A stretch of DNA of 64,000 nucleotides from NCBI GenBank assembly GCA_000827495.1, contig KN817580.1, positions 9,549-73,548 on the forward strand, in the 5' to 3' direction. Shown one piece after another: positions 1 through 10,338 of this stretch. The position numbers and the translations under genes are program-made. The first letter of the stretch is position 1. The number at the start of each line of letters is the position of its first letter. This DNA comes from Hypholoma sublateritium FD-334 SS-4 (Eukaryota > Basidiomycota > Agaricomycetes > Agaricales > Strophariaceae). Under the pieces are notes generated by a model that saw only the letters and a program-made list of their open reading frames with translations, did no database searches and was not told the DNA's origin.

Positions 1-1079
1 GCCGCTACCCACCCAGTTATCGCCGCCCACGCCGCCCACCCAGTTGTCCCCCCCCAGCCAAGTTTTACCTCCCAATCCATCGTCGACCCTCAGCCGCTTA
101 CAGCTTAGATCACCTGACGCTGTTGACGGAGATAATCCTGCACCGCCAACCACTCCGAACATTACAACAACGACAACCCAGTCGCCATCCATCGTACCCT
201 CTTCGAAACCCGCTCTNGCTGATGAAACCAATACCACCTCAGAGAACCGTCGATCCCGTCGTCCAGTCATCCCCTCAAAANGTGGCGAAATCATGAACAG
301 CATTGGTGCAGTCCAACAACCTGCGCCATCAAACGACAAAGAGAATATCCCTCCCGAGGAGCCCCCGGTCTGGGCTTTACTCGCCAAGGACAATCTGCTT
401 ACCCGGGATTTGGGAGTCGACTGGGTTGAGTGCGTCAACCTTTGGTTCAAGATTGAAGGGAAGCTTGGATATGGGGTGGTTTCGGGGACAAGGGTGCGTC
501 GCNTAAACTTCTTTCTTCTGATTTCATGTTCATGATCTCACAGAATGCCCTCCCTCAAACTCGTCTCCGACCAGAGGAGTGGCACAAGTTCGCGCTCAAG
601 GCTCGTGGCTCCGGTGGTGTTCGCAAATACGAGGCGCAACCCACGATCTCCGATTCTGCGGAGTACGGCATCAGTTTGGTAAAATGGTGGCACGCTATGC
701 AGCCTGATGATCGGCAATCTGCAGATGCTATGCCGGAGGCTACATATTTCTTGCCTGATGGCGCATGGAACTCTTTGCTCAAGGCTGGCCCGAATGGTCT
801 TATATCTTTGCTTACTCTTTCAGCATGGTGGGGTCAGGCCCTTTTTTCCCGCACGCAGTGGCAAGACAATTCCGCTGAACAATGGATCATCTTCAAAGCG
901 GACCTCAAGCTTACCCTGCAGGCCATGTTCGACTCGATTGGTACTGCGCAGAACAAANGCAAGAGCAATAATTCTGGCGACCTGAGCGCCAAATCGTCCA
1001 AGCGGTGNGTGGTCTACTTATGTTTTCTTGAACATTTTCACTAATTCACATCGTTTCTCTTTCCAGTGCACGCGTCTGA
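1..1079 (+). CDS. Partial gene of a dispersed Agaricomycete family (5' end outside window)
   Basis: The frame is open from base 2 with no in-frame ATG, so the start lies left of the window. Exon 1 runs to 492. An intron at 493-543 leads to exon 2 at 544-1005, and a third short exon after an intron ending near 1066 closes at TGA 1077-1079. The N-terminus is Pro/Ser/Thr-rich with a short repeat (PTQLSPP). The later part has a Trp-rich core (VKWWHAMQP, NSLLKAGPNGL, LSAWWGQ). I recognise this as a family of unknown function repeated in mushroom genomes, often near transposons; that is recollection, not a search. Five of the window's eight ambiguous bases fall inside it (217, 281, 503, 958, 1008), one at the third donor site. 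No catalytic motif is visible. Confidence 0.6.
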
Positions 1080-1384
1080 GTTCCTTCGGTCTTCGTATTA
1101 TTTCTTCCTGTGTGTTTTATTTGACTGGTCCACTTGAGCCGTGCGCGTGTCCGTCTGCCTCCTTGCCATTATCTACCGCTACTTGCTTATTTCTATTTGC
1201 TGTTCCATTTCTTGCTCTACCCGTGTCTTTTTTGATTGCTATATATTGTATGTTGTAATTAATAATAATATCTTGTTTCTTGGACTTCGAAGGATAACCA
1301 GGTGCCCTAATAACGGGTAAGTGAACTGGGGTGTCAGGTGTATAGCTGGCGATGCACGGGAGTTCAGAAAATGGCACTGATGGT

Positions 1385-2275
1385 ACTAATGCATTACATT
1401 CCTTGGGCATACGATGATTTGTGAGGAGCTTCGTGCCAGTTACTCAAGCCGTGATGCATCACCAAAATGCCTGTGCGAGTAATGCATTATGCGTATGAAT
1501 AAGTGATGCATTACACATAGGAATGAGTAATGCATTACACGTAACTTACTTTGACACGAGACGTTAGACGTTTCGTGGGCGCTCGGAAGGCTTGATTGTG
1601 AGAACTTGACGCCAACTTGACGCTCAAATGTGATGGATTACGACGACGGTGATGCATCACAAAGTCGCAGGCATCTGGGAGATAATGCCAGAATCATGCA
1701 TTACTTTCCAGGGTGCCCCAAACTTATAGTTAAGTTTCATTCACTAGCTTGTTTGTATTCTATTTTGAAAAGTAATAAAAACAAGTACTAGTCAGTATGT
1801 ACACAACGGAAGGGAACAATTTGCNAGCAAAGGGGTGTTAAAACTGCATACCACAGCGGCTACAGTTATANTTTATAAACATAAGTATAATCCGATCAAA
1901 GCTTTGGTAATAGATAAGTAATGCATAAGAAAAACTGAGCTATGAGTCGCCTGAACAAGGTCAAGCAGATTGGCTCGCGCAGTTCACTGCGAAAGCTAAG
2001 GCGCATCAGCTCAGAGCTGAAATAGGAAAGAGGCGCAACACTGGCGCACAAAGAATATATTAAGCCCGGGCGCGACGGTGATGCCAATCGCCGAGCCCGG
2101 CGGGGGACAAGAAATTCATGCATTAGCTTCAAANAATATGAGAAAGTAATGCATTGCCAATGAGTCAAAGTGATGCACAAGTAAAGCACTGGGGCGGAAC
2201 TGCAGGCCTCTATCCAAGTAGACTTTCATGCATCAGGACCCGTCTATAGTTCTACATTGTTGTGCATTACTCTAC
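1385..2275. repeat. Cluster of eleven ATGCAT-centred short palindromes
   Basis: Exact ATGCAT cores begin at 1389, 1454, 1482, 1506, 1530, 1652, 1696, 1921, 2118, 2149 and 2228. Most extend to the 10-12 bp palindromic consensus GTRATGCATYAC. Degenerate copies sit near 2171 and 2262. Random expectation for this hexamer in 0.9 kb is about 0.2. Spacing is irregular (24 bp to over 200 bp). The pattern resembles the subterminal transposase-binding repeats of DNA transposons; that role is inferred. Confidence 0.75.
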
Positions 2276-2440
2276 TGGGATGAGGTGGTTCAATGGCTAG
2301 GGGAAGTGTAGACGACGCTCGAAGCTGGTTTGATCTAAATTGATCTAAAATGATCTTATCGCAAACCAAATTGGGTCGTCACGCTCAGGCATGTGCTCGA
2401 GTGATGGCACCAAAATCCGAAATCAAAATCTCGAATTTTG

Positions 2441-2458
2441 TTCCCGAACGGGCCCTTA
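2441..2458. mobile_element. Possible terminal inverted repeat end of the left-edge element
   Basis: Read outward-in on the minus strand, the sequence from 2455 begins GGGCCCGTTCGGGAACAAAA and is followed on the outside by TTA. GGGCC-starting ends beside a TTA/TAA duplication are known from PIF/Harbinger-type elements. All ambiguous bases and all ATGCAT repeats lie inside this point. The matching end would be left of the window, so this is a hypothesis. Confidence 0.3.
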
Positions 2459-2877
2459 GAGTCTGTAAAAGAGACTAGTAATACGTGCCAGTTGAAAGTG
2501 ACAACTTCATTGTCGTATACAGTACATGTATCCGGTTAAATACGAAGACAAACACTACATTCCCTCTACATTCATCTGTATGGATATGCAGTACTACTCC
2601 CAGTGATATCACAAGGTTTCGGTGTCCGACGGAACCAGAGGCATTGGTAAGGGCAAAAAAATATAGCAATTAGTGACAACGTTGGAAGTGCATCCATAAG
2701 GGTAAGCGCTAGTAAATGAACGGTGGAGTGTTATAAGTGATAACGAGAATAAATATGGTCAATGTCAATTGACAGCGAAGCAACAGCATAGGGGTATCCT
2801 TGAAGGAAAGTAGGTGGACTGTAAAAGCAGTGATGACGACCAGCGTAAATAGCAAATGCGACCATCTTCCGCTCTTA

Positions 2878-4454
2878 TTATTGGCCCAAGCTGTCATATT
2901 TAGCATGGAAGGGCGACATGGCGCCGTGTTTTTGGCCAACGTTACCATATGGGTTCGTTGAGCCACCATATGGATCCGTACCGCCGGATAAGTTTGTGCG
3001 AGAACGTTTGAGGATGTCCGCAGCTACATCAGCGCCATACTGTTCCGCAAGTTGGCTGCATTACATATATAAGTTTCATACGTGATGACATGAAGGGTGG
3101 GCTGCTCACTTCGCATAATTCTCCATAATAACTGCCATCGTTCCTAGATTGAGGCGATACGCTTCCGGCATCAAGCCTTTTCCAAAGCGGTATGTGATAT
3201 GATTGCTGCACAGGAGCCCCGCGATCATAACCGCCAACTGGAGTGGGACGAGGGCGAAGACGACGGTGAAAAAGCGCTTCAAAACAAGACGCTCGAAGGT
3301 GAGGTAAGGAAGTTTGCAACCGGGTAAGGTACTTCTCGCGTAGCACGTTTGCGAGATAGTGGCCTCGACGAAAGGAGAGAAGTACCCGCAACATTTGAGC
3401 TCCCCCTGTACAGTCATTCGGTCCTCTGCACTGAAGTTGCGACTCCACTGGGCATTAACCTTGCCCTCCAGATTTAATCTGCGGCGACGGTAGGTTATGT
3501 AGCCTGGTACAACGAGGAACGCAAAGGTGATCCATGTGAGGAAGGTATATACGGCGAGGAATGAACGATTGTTGAGAAGGATGCCAGCCCACCCGATGAC
3601 TGAGGTTAAGATACCGATGCAGGCGGCAATAGTGGAGAGGACAAGCTCTGGGCGATTGGCGATCCGAATAACGTTGCTGTGCGGCCAGACGTCGAACCAG
3701 GTGAGGAGGCAGACGACGAGGCCTCCGAGAGAGTAAAGAGTTAGCTGATGGGGTGTCAGTGCCTTAAAAATGCGAAGGCAGCGATGACACGCACGCATGT
3801 GTTGGTAGCAAATAGAATCCATTTGAATTTGTTCCAACGCAGCCTTTTGCTAGGCATCCTCGCCTCACCGCTTTTGAAAGCGTCGGCGCCACCACCACGT
3901 TTCGGAACGTTCATGTTGTCGACTGGGCTCTTCTTGGACTTTCTGTTGCGGGCGCCAGCGCCCATTGGGCTCATAGGGGACGATGAGAATTTGGTGGGAA
4001 GATAGTTGACGCTGAGGGAGAGATTGTTGGCAGAAGAGACGGCCGAACTGAGGGAGAGGTTGTCGCGGGAGCCAGCGGATGCGCCGTTTGCGAAAGGGGG
4101 GGCGGGGGGGTTGAGCAGGCCGCCATAGTCTGAGGAGGAGCTGTTCATGTCGGCGAGGATGTGACGGGTCGAACCCGCAGCTGAGTATGCAGAGCCAGCG
4201 ACGGATGCACGACGCGATGAGCGGCTGAGACGGAGTTAGAAGAGGAGAAATTGCGCAGGGTGTGACTTACGGTGAATCCATCTACCGAAGGCGATGCAGG
4301 CAAAGGAGTGTTGATAGTTGGTGAAGAGAGGGGTGGTTGCGTAAGAAACGACGTGGATCGAATTTGCCATGGGAAAACCTACCAAATGGGGGCTGTCGGC
4401 GCGCTCAATCTGCTGGCCGTTCGAGTCCAGATATGTCGACCAGACGCGCTGCAT
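2878..4454 (-). CDS. Tetraspanin-family membrane protein
   Basis: Exons (minus): 4454-4383, 4281-4271, 4224-3795, 3744-3110, 3055-2878; all joins are in phase and give 441 residues. A Ser/Arg-rich cytoplasmic N-terminus of about 160 residues precedes four hydrophobic spans: KWILFATNTC joined to LTLYSLGGLVVC, then STIAACIGILTSVIGWAGIL, AVYTFLTWITFAFLVV, and VVFALVPLQLAVMIAGLL. The large extracellular loop carries the family CCG motif (ELKCCGYF) plus two more cysteines. The tail is Gly/Tyr/Asn-rich. Tetraspanins organise membrane microdomains; in fungi they are linked to polarised growth and infection structures. The 11-nt second exon begins with ATG, so translation could instead start at 4281. 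It is divergent from the GMC gene. Confidence 0.85.
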
Positions 4455-4793
4455 GGGCACGGCGGTGGTGTGGGCAGACGGAAGAGAAGGGTTGAGGTAT
4501 GTTTGTTCTGCTCACATGCACATTCATCCACCCTAACAACCCCCGTCCTCCCACCACAAAGCATCCGTTCAGCGATCACCCGCCCAATGCCACAGGCCTC
4601 CCATCACCGCAGCGTATATTTATAGGCTACGTGATTCTCAACTTCCTTGCCCTCACTAGAAGCATCCACGCAACGCTCCCAACCACAAGGCCCCCTTCTG
4701 TTCCCTATTCAAGTCAATCATGGGACGAGAATTTGCTCCTGCACGTTTAAGAGGCACCCTGCCGTACGCGCTATCCATTCCACCTACACGCCG
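4455..4793. promoter_or_regulatory. Divergent promoter, tetraspanin / GMC oxidoreductase
   Basis: This 339-bp gap separates the two start codons. A TATA-like TATATTTATA lies at 4615-4624, about 170 bp before the GMC ATG and oriented to serve it. No other motif was recognised. Confidence 0.4.
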
Positions 4794-7031
4794 ATGCTCG
4801 CACAGGGACTGTCTCTCCTCGCGCTCTCGTTCTTTGCAGTGCATGCCACTATTCTCGGAAAGGATGCCGTTCTGACTATAGAGAGCACAAACTACGACTT
4901 CATCATCGTGGGAGGTAGGTCCTAGAGTCATACCCCTATTACCCTTCTCTAAAAGCCCCACAGGCGGTACAGCAGGCAACGTCGTCGCGAACAGGTTGAC
5001 CGAAAACCCACAATTCAATGTTCTGCTCCTCGAAGCTGGTCCATCGTATGTGCCATACACTCCCTCTCATTTTCTGGTGATCGACTTCCTGCAGAGATGC
5101 GGGCGTGCTCGAGATTCAGATACCTTTCCTCTGCACCCATACAACTCCTCAAACGGCATGGGATTGGAACTACACCACAGTACCTCAGCCTGGGCTCAAC
5201 GGAGTCGCAATTGCATACCCTCGTGGACATGTGCTGGGTGGAAGCAGCTCTGTCAGTGCGTACCCTGCCCTGTCGTGTCCTTGCTGTGCAACTGATTGCC
5301 GCCCAGATTGTCTGGTATATACGCGCGGCTCTCGTGCCGACTTCGATCGATACGCGGCCCATACTGGTGATGACGGATGGTCGTGGAACAACATGCTCCC
5401 TTATTTCAAAAAGAGCGAGCGCTTTACCCAACCCTCTGATCGCCACAACACTACAGGCCAATTCGATCCGACTGTACATGGCTTTTCTGGATTAAACTCT
5501 GTTAGCTTGCCCGGGGCCGCCACAGGAATAGATGATATATTCTCTGCTGCAATAAACGAGCTAGGTAGCGATTTTGCATTCACCACAGACACGAACACCG
5601 GAAATCCTCTAGGATTTGGTAAGTATCTGCGTGGACGTGCTGTTGAGTTTTGCTTGATCCTTTCCCATTCAGGCTGGGCTCAGGCAGTCATCGACGGTCC
5701 TACAGCAAGCCGCAGCTCGTCGTCCACTGGATACCTTGCCGCGGAATTTCTGTCGCGATCCAACTTACACGTTTTGCTCAACGCTCAAGTCTCGCGGATC
5801 TTTAGCGGAAGTCTTCATGATTCCTCTGATCAGTCACTCCGTATTCAAAGTGTTGAATATCGCTTGAACAAAGAAGGTATGATTGTCAGTATCTTCTACC
5901 TCCGAATTGTAGCTTGAAATCTTTCTTGTGACTTGTCATTCTGCTTTTCAGGCCCGTTGTTCTCAGTCGACGCCCAAAAGGAAATCGTGCTCTCTGCTGG
6001 GTCTATAAATACGCCACAGATCCTTCTCAATTCAGGCATAGGTGATAACGCTACGTTGCAGGGTATAGGGATCGACCCGGTCATCCATTTACCTGCCGTT
6101 GGGATGAATCTGTCGGACCACCCAATCATCACTCTCTCCTGGCTCGTCAATTCCTCGACAACTTACGACGACTTTAATCGGAACACTACCATTCTAAATG
6201 AAGAAATCATCAAATGGCAGACAACCCGCGAAGGTCCTCTGGCGAATGGGATTGCACAACATATTGGATTTGTCAGAGTCCCTGACAATAGCTCTATCTT
6301 CGTAAACACTGTAAACCCCACGTCTGGCCCCAATTCGCCCCACTTCGAAATATTTGTCTCTGTAAGATGTTTCGCTTATATGAAACTCGTATGTACCAAG
6401 TCATACTCATATTTTACTCCCGCCCCTCCTGCAGAACTTTCTTCTGGGTGACACCCCCCCAGACGGCTCGTATCTCTCTATATCTGCAATAATGCTTACG
6501 CCGGGCTCGAATTCGCGAGGTTCTGTTTCTCTCAACGCCTCCCTCCCCGGCTCTCCTCCAAATCCGTTTCAGCCACCAATCATCGACGCCGGTCTCCTCC
6601 TCTCCGCAACGGATGTACCTTTGATGCGTGAGGCTGTTAGAAACATCCTCCGTCTAGCGTCCGCGCCGGCATGGAGGGGTTACATAATGTCTCCAGCGAA
6701 TTCCTCGCAACCTTCTTATTCAGCGAGCGATACCGAGATCGAGTCCTATATCCGAGAAAATTCGCGTTCTGCGTACCATGTAGTCGGTACGGCTTCTATG
6801 TCTCCCGAAGGTGGGAAAGTGGGAGTAACCAACCCAGACCTAACATTGAAGAGAGTAAGAGGGGTGAGAATCGTCGATGCTAGCGTGCTGGTGCGTGTTG
6901 ACATGCAATTCGATCTATCCTCCCTGATTTTTTTCCTGCAGCCGTACGTTCCAGCTGGACATACACAAGCCACTGTGTACGCTCTTGCAGAACGTGCATC
7001 AGATCTCATCAAAGATGCTAATGTGGAATAA
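4794..7031 (+). CDS. Secreted GMC-family flavin oxidoreductase (aryl-alcohol oxidase-like)
   Basis: Eight exons (4794-4914, 4964-5045, 5095-5255, 5307-5618, 5673-5876, 5952-6361, 6435-6890, 6942-7031) join in phase to 611 residues, the usual family length. A hydrophobic signal peptide (LSLLALSFFAVHA) comes first. Next is the FAD-binding Rossmann motif FIIVGGGTAGNVVANRL, then the GMC signatures GGSSSVNCLVYTRGS and AGSINTPQILLNSGIG. The C-terminal active site is complete: His545 in AYHVVGTAS and His589 in VPAGHTQAT. Their 44-residue spacing equals that of the catalytic His502/His546 pair of Pleurotus aryl-alcohol oxidase. Such enzymes oxidise alcohols and give H2O2 outside the cell, supporting lignocellulose decay. 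The substrate cannot be told from sequence. Confidence 0.93.
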
Positions 7032-7452
7032 GAGTTGTGGAACATGTAACTTTGTCATTTCAAGGCAGTCGAACGTTTTCGAGTTTTGTGTACTTGTGCT
7101 GTGTAGTTGTCCGACATTTATCCCACATCCCATGCCCTCACCGTCTGTAGCGTTAGTGCCTGCCACTCAATGACCTCAACAGCGCGTATAAGCAAACAAG
7201 TATTGTGCGTACTGCGCATAATACCAGCCAATCTGCGATTGGGGAGAAGACATCAAAGCAATTTCCAGTGTCCAGTAACCACTGGCCCTTTAAGATTCGA
7301 CAGATACAACATCCCATGCAAGTGTCTTGAGACTAGCTTTTAGACGGTGTATTAGTTTAGAAATTAGATACATTGTTATTGAAGTCAATGAGTGCGATAC
7401 ATACTCAGCCCGATGAACATATGGACAGCACCAATGCCGGTCAAATACTAAT
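7032..7452. other. Convergent 3' intergenic region
   Basis: This region separates the 3' ends of the GMC and RhoGAP genes. No exon, repeat or RNA gene was recognised. Confidence 0.6.
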
Positions 7453-10093
7453 CTAGTTTTTGACCAGCTTTTGAATTTCTCTGACAATATCCCTCGCGTC
7501 ACTCAAGTCTTTCATGTTAGTCTCGAGTCGCGCTTCAGACGCATGATCGGTGGAGAGTGGTGCCGTTTCAAGAGGTCTAGAGGCTCGCCTGGTGTCCAAC
7601 TCGGCCTCTAATTCATACACGCGACGATGAAGTTTGGACGCAATGAACTTGGATTTTGTCAAGTCTGCCAGGGCCTCGGTGAGAGAATCCGTGCGCTCTT
7701 CGAGCTGTGCTTCGAGGTGGGCCGTAAGCTGAAGAGCGTGGATTAGGTCTAATGGGGTTGCAGGCACGGTTTGTGTCCCGCGATTTTGATAACCAGAAGG
7801 ACCACCCTGACGCAGGGCATCCTTCGATGGCACTTGAGCGGCAGACAAAGTCTGATCTAACAGCGTGGGCATAGATATATCCAGCAAACGTTCGTCTACT
7901 GCAGGAACCAACTTCGTAAATGACTTGAGTTGCAGAGATAAAGGTAAACTTACGGGCGGCATTAGATAAAATGCTTATGTGGTCCTCTCTGAGAGGTAAC
8001 TGAGTTATATCCAGTGTTTCGTCTGGTACAGCGTCAGTCGTTGGTGCCCATACCCCTGCGATACCTAAGTGAGTTTAGAGGATACTACCACACGAATAAC
8101 GGCGCTCACCTGACTCCCTGTGTCGAGAATCCGGCAGTGAGGGCAAGCTGCTTTGATGCTTGAAGCGCGAGGTGGGAGTGGATTGCAGTGGTATATCGTC
8201 TGATTGGATCTGAGGATGCACATCGTCGTCGCAGGGCTTCTCGAGTATGAATGATGACGAGCGACTGAGGTCATGGACAGAATTCGCTATATGAGAATCA
8301 GACGACAGAGAGCACCGCTTAGGATCAAGATTGCCACCAACGCCTGGCAGCCAGCTGGGAAGGATGTCTTTGCCAAAACTGTCGCGGCGCGCCAAAGGTC
8401 GGTGAAATAGGCCCATCTTCGCATCTTCTACAACTTCAAAAAGTCCGTCCGAGATGGGTCCCCATCGGCGAAGAAACCAGTTCATCATAGTCTCGCCGTC
8501 TTTCCGTCTCTGAGTGATATTGGACCCTTCAGAAATGTCGCGCGATGCCTCTCCACCAAAAAGTCGTCCGCCAAACATCCTTGACAAATCGGAAACACCG
8601 ACACCATTTTCCTCACGTACAAGAGCAGCTTGACTAAAAAATGCTAATAGATAGACAAGAAGGGAAAAATTTGGCGATGGCAGAAGTTGCAAGATTAATT
8701 GAGCGACGAGGATGTGCGTGGACTCCGTAGGACTTGTGTATGTCCTTGCAAGCGGGATATGCGAAAGACGTGGGCCAAACGAATCTTGCCGCTGCATAGT
8801 TTCTGTATCTTCGCTATCTAGCCCGCACCAATACCATATGGGGTGAAAAAATATGGGGGTGAGTATAGGTTCAGAAAGAGAGGAAAGATATGTGGTCAGC
8901 AGTGCGCAGACATCTGGCGTTGACTCCAGATCAAGTGTAGTATTTGAACCAAATCCTGCATTCGGAACGTGTCCGTAACTAGACGAATGTCGAAAATGGA
9001 TAACTCCTTTCGCCGGTTGATCCTCCGAGTCATATATGTCAATGAGTTCAAGGAGGCGGGTACGATTGGGGAGTGTTCTGAATAGATTAGGCTGGTAGAT
9101 ACCTATATAAATCGGTATTAGATCTATCATAGAACGTGTTTAATCATAGCTGCGGGAGAGGAATACCTGTTCGATAAAGCTCTTCTACAGTGTTCACAAC
9201 GATTATGGGCAATTCGTGCTCCCTTCCGGCAAGTACCATCGGAGTGGAAGAATAAATGGAAGCTTTCCGAATCGGTTCACCAAGAACGGCTGAAACAATC
9301 ATCTGAGGAAATGATAAAGTGATGGAAAAATCCACGTACTCAAAAAGTTCTTCCTCCCTGGAATGTCAAGTATATCATGTTTGATCAACTTGGCTCTCAT
9401 CCTATCTCGATCATCGAAATCAACTTGGTCGAGCTGATGCATGGCCAACAGCTCGTGAGCATTCAAATATTTCGCAATGCTCGTCTCGACACCAAGAATA
9501 CTTTCGAGTGAAGAGAGTATAAGGCGTGGGTCTGGTTTTCGAGATGAAGCAGGAAGGGGGGTGCCGGAGACGGGTACTTTGTCGTTGACGAAAATTGGCG
9601 ATCCCTTGCATGCTGATTCAATGGCGCCATTTCTGCCACTGATGACTTTTCTAGTCGTTCGTGATTTCATTGTGCCATCAAAGTCCCCAGCTCGCGGTTC
9701 GCGATAATTGTCTTCGAAATTTGTAAAGTCTATGACAGGTGGGCTAGCAACGGAAGTCCTCTGCGTGTGACTCGTATCCATCGCCACCTGAGTGTCAAGT
9801 AATGGAATTTGCTTCTGGGAAGGCATTGATGAAATTCGCGGGCGAGGTAGGGCAGAATCGGAGACATCGCTGGTCTTGTTTAATAAATGGTACGCAGTCT
9901 TCTTCAACGATCCAAATGCAGTAGCCTTCCCGATGCCAGTAGCTCCGTCCTTCGCCTGAGAGGATTCTGGAATGCCGCTCGTTGTATGAGTTCTCGGGCG
10001 GGAGATTGACGGTATGCCTGTTTGGCGATGAATTCTCGGGTTACGGGGTGAAGGATCACCAGAAAGAGGATTAGCTGAGGGTTTGAGGCTCAT
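7453..10093 (-). CDS. RhoGAP-domain protein with C-terminal coiled coil
   Basis: Exons (minus): 10093-9340, 9289-9167, 9102-8110, 8064-7954, 7898-7453; in phase, 808 residues. The first 180 residues are basic, Ser/Pro-rich and disordered. Residues about 265-485 form a RhoGAP fold: LPIIVVNTVEELYRTG, then YQPNLFRTLPNRTRLLELID containing the arginine-finger region, a block with LLTTYLSSLSEPIL, and a final helix region with LILQLLPSPNFSLLVYLLAF and DLSRMFGGRLFG. A Ser-rich linker leads to a heptad-type coiled coil near residues 710-780. It probably switches off a Rho-type GTPase (Rho1 or Cdc42) in polarity or the cytoskeleton. The frame is open upstream to 10174, so a longer N-terminus is possible, but ATG 10093 suits the composition better. 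Confidence 0.82.
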
Positions 10094-10338
10094 GTTATCG
10101 GTGGTGTTGATAGAGAACCGAAGATAGTTGAAAAAGGAGAAGAAGGACAAGAAAAAAGCCCCCCCGCGAGACATCGCCCATTTTGAAAGTCACCATCAGG
10201 ACAAAGAGTGAACGTTTAACGCTGAACGTTGAAGTCGTGCTGGCCTGGTGATTTTGTCAACGAGACTCCGCAGATTGCCGAAAGCATCTTGGCTGCGGGC
10301 AGCTGCGTCCTATTTTTTATTTCAGCTACTGTACTACC
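10094..10338. promoter_or_regulatory. Divergent promoter, RhoGAP / F-box gene
   Basis: The gap of 245 bp lies between two opposite start codons. No clear TATA box or other element was recognised. Confidence 0.35.

Larger units (their letters stand above)
1080..2877. other. Gene-free region, probable 3' part of a mobile element
   Basis: No credible exon is seen on either strand. The part to about 2275 holds the ATGCAT palindromes listed separately. Three TGATCT direct repeats follow at about 2331-2355. A terminus-like sequence lies at 2441-2458. The last 420 bases lead to the 3' end of the tetraspanin gene and show nothing else. Ambiguous bases occur at 1825, 1871 and 2134. Confidence 0.5.

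Noticed and set aside
4794..10093. Secondary-metabolite gene cluster around the GMC oxidoreductase
   Set aside because: The neighbours are tetraspanin, RhoGAP and F-box genes; no synthase, transporter or tailoring enzyme is present.
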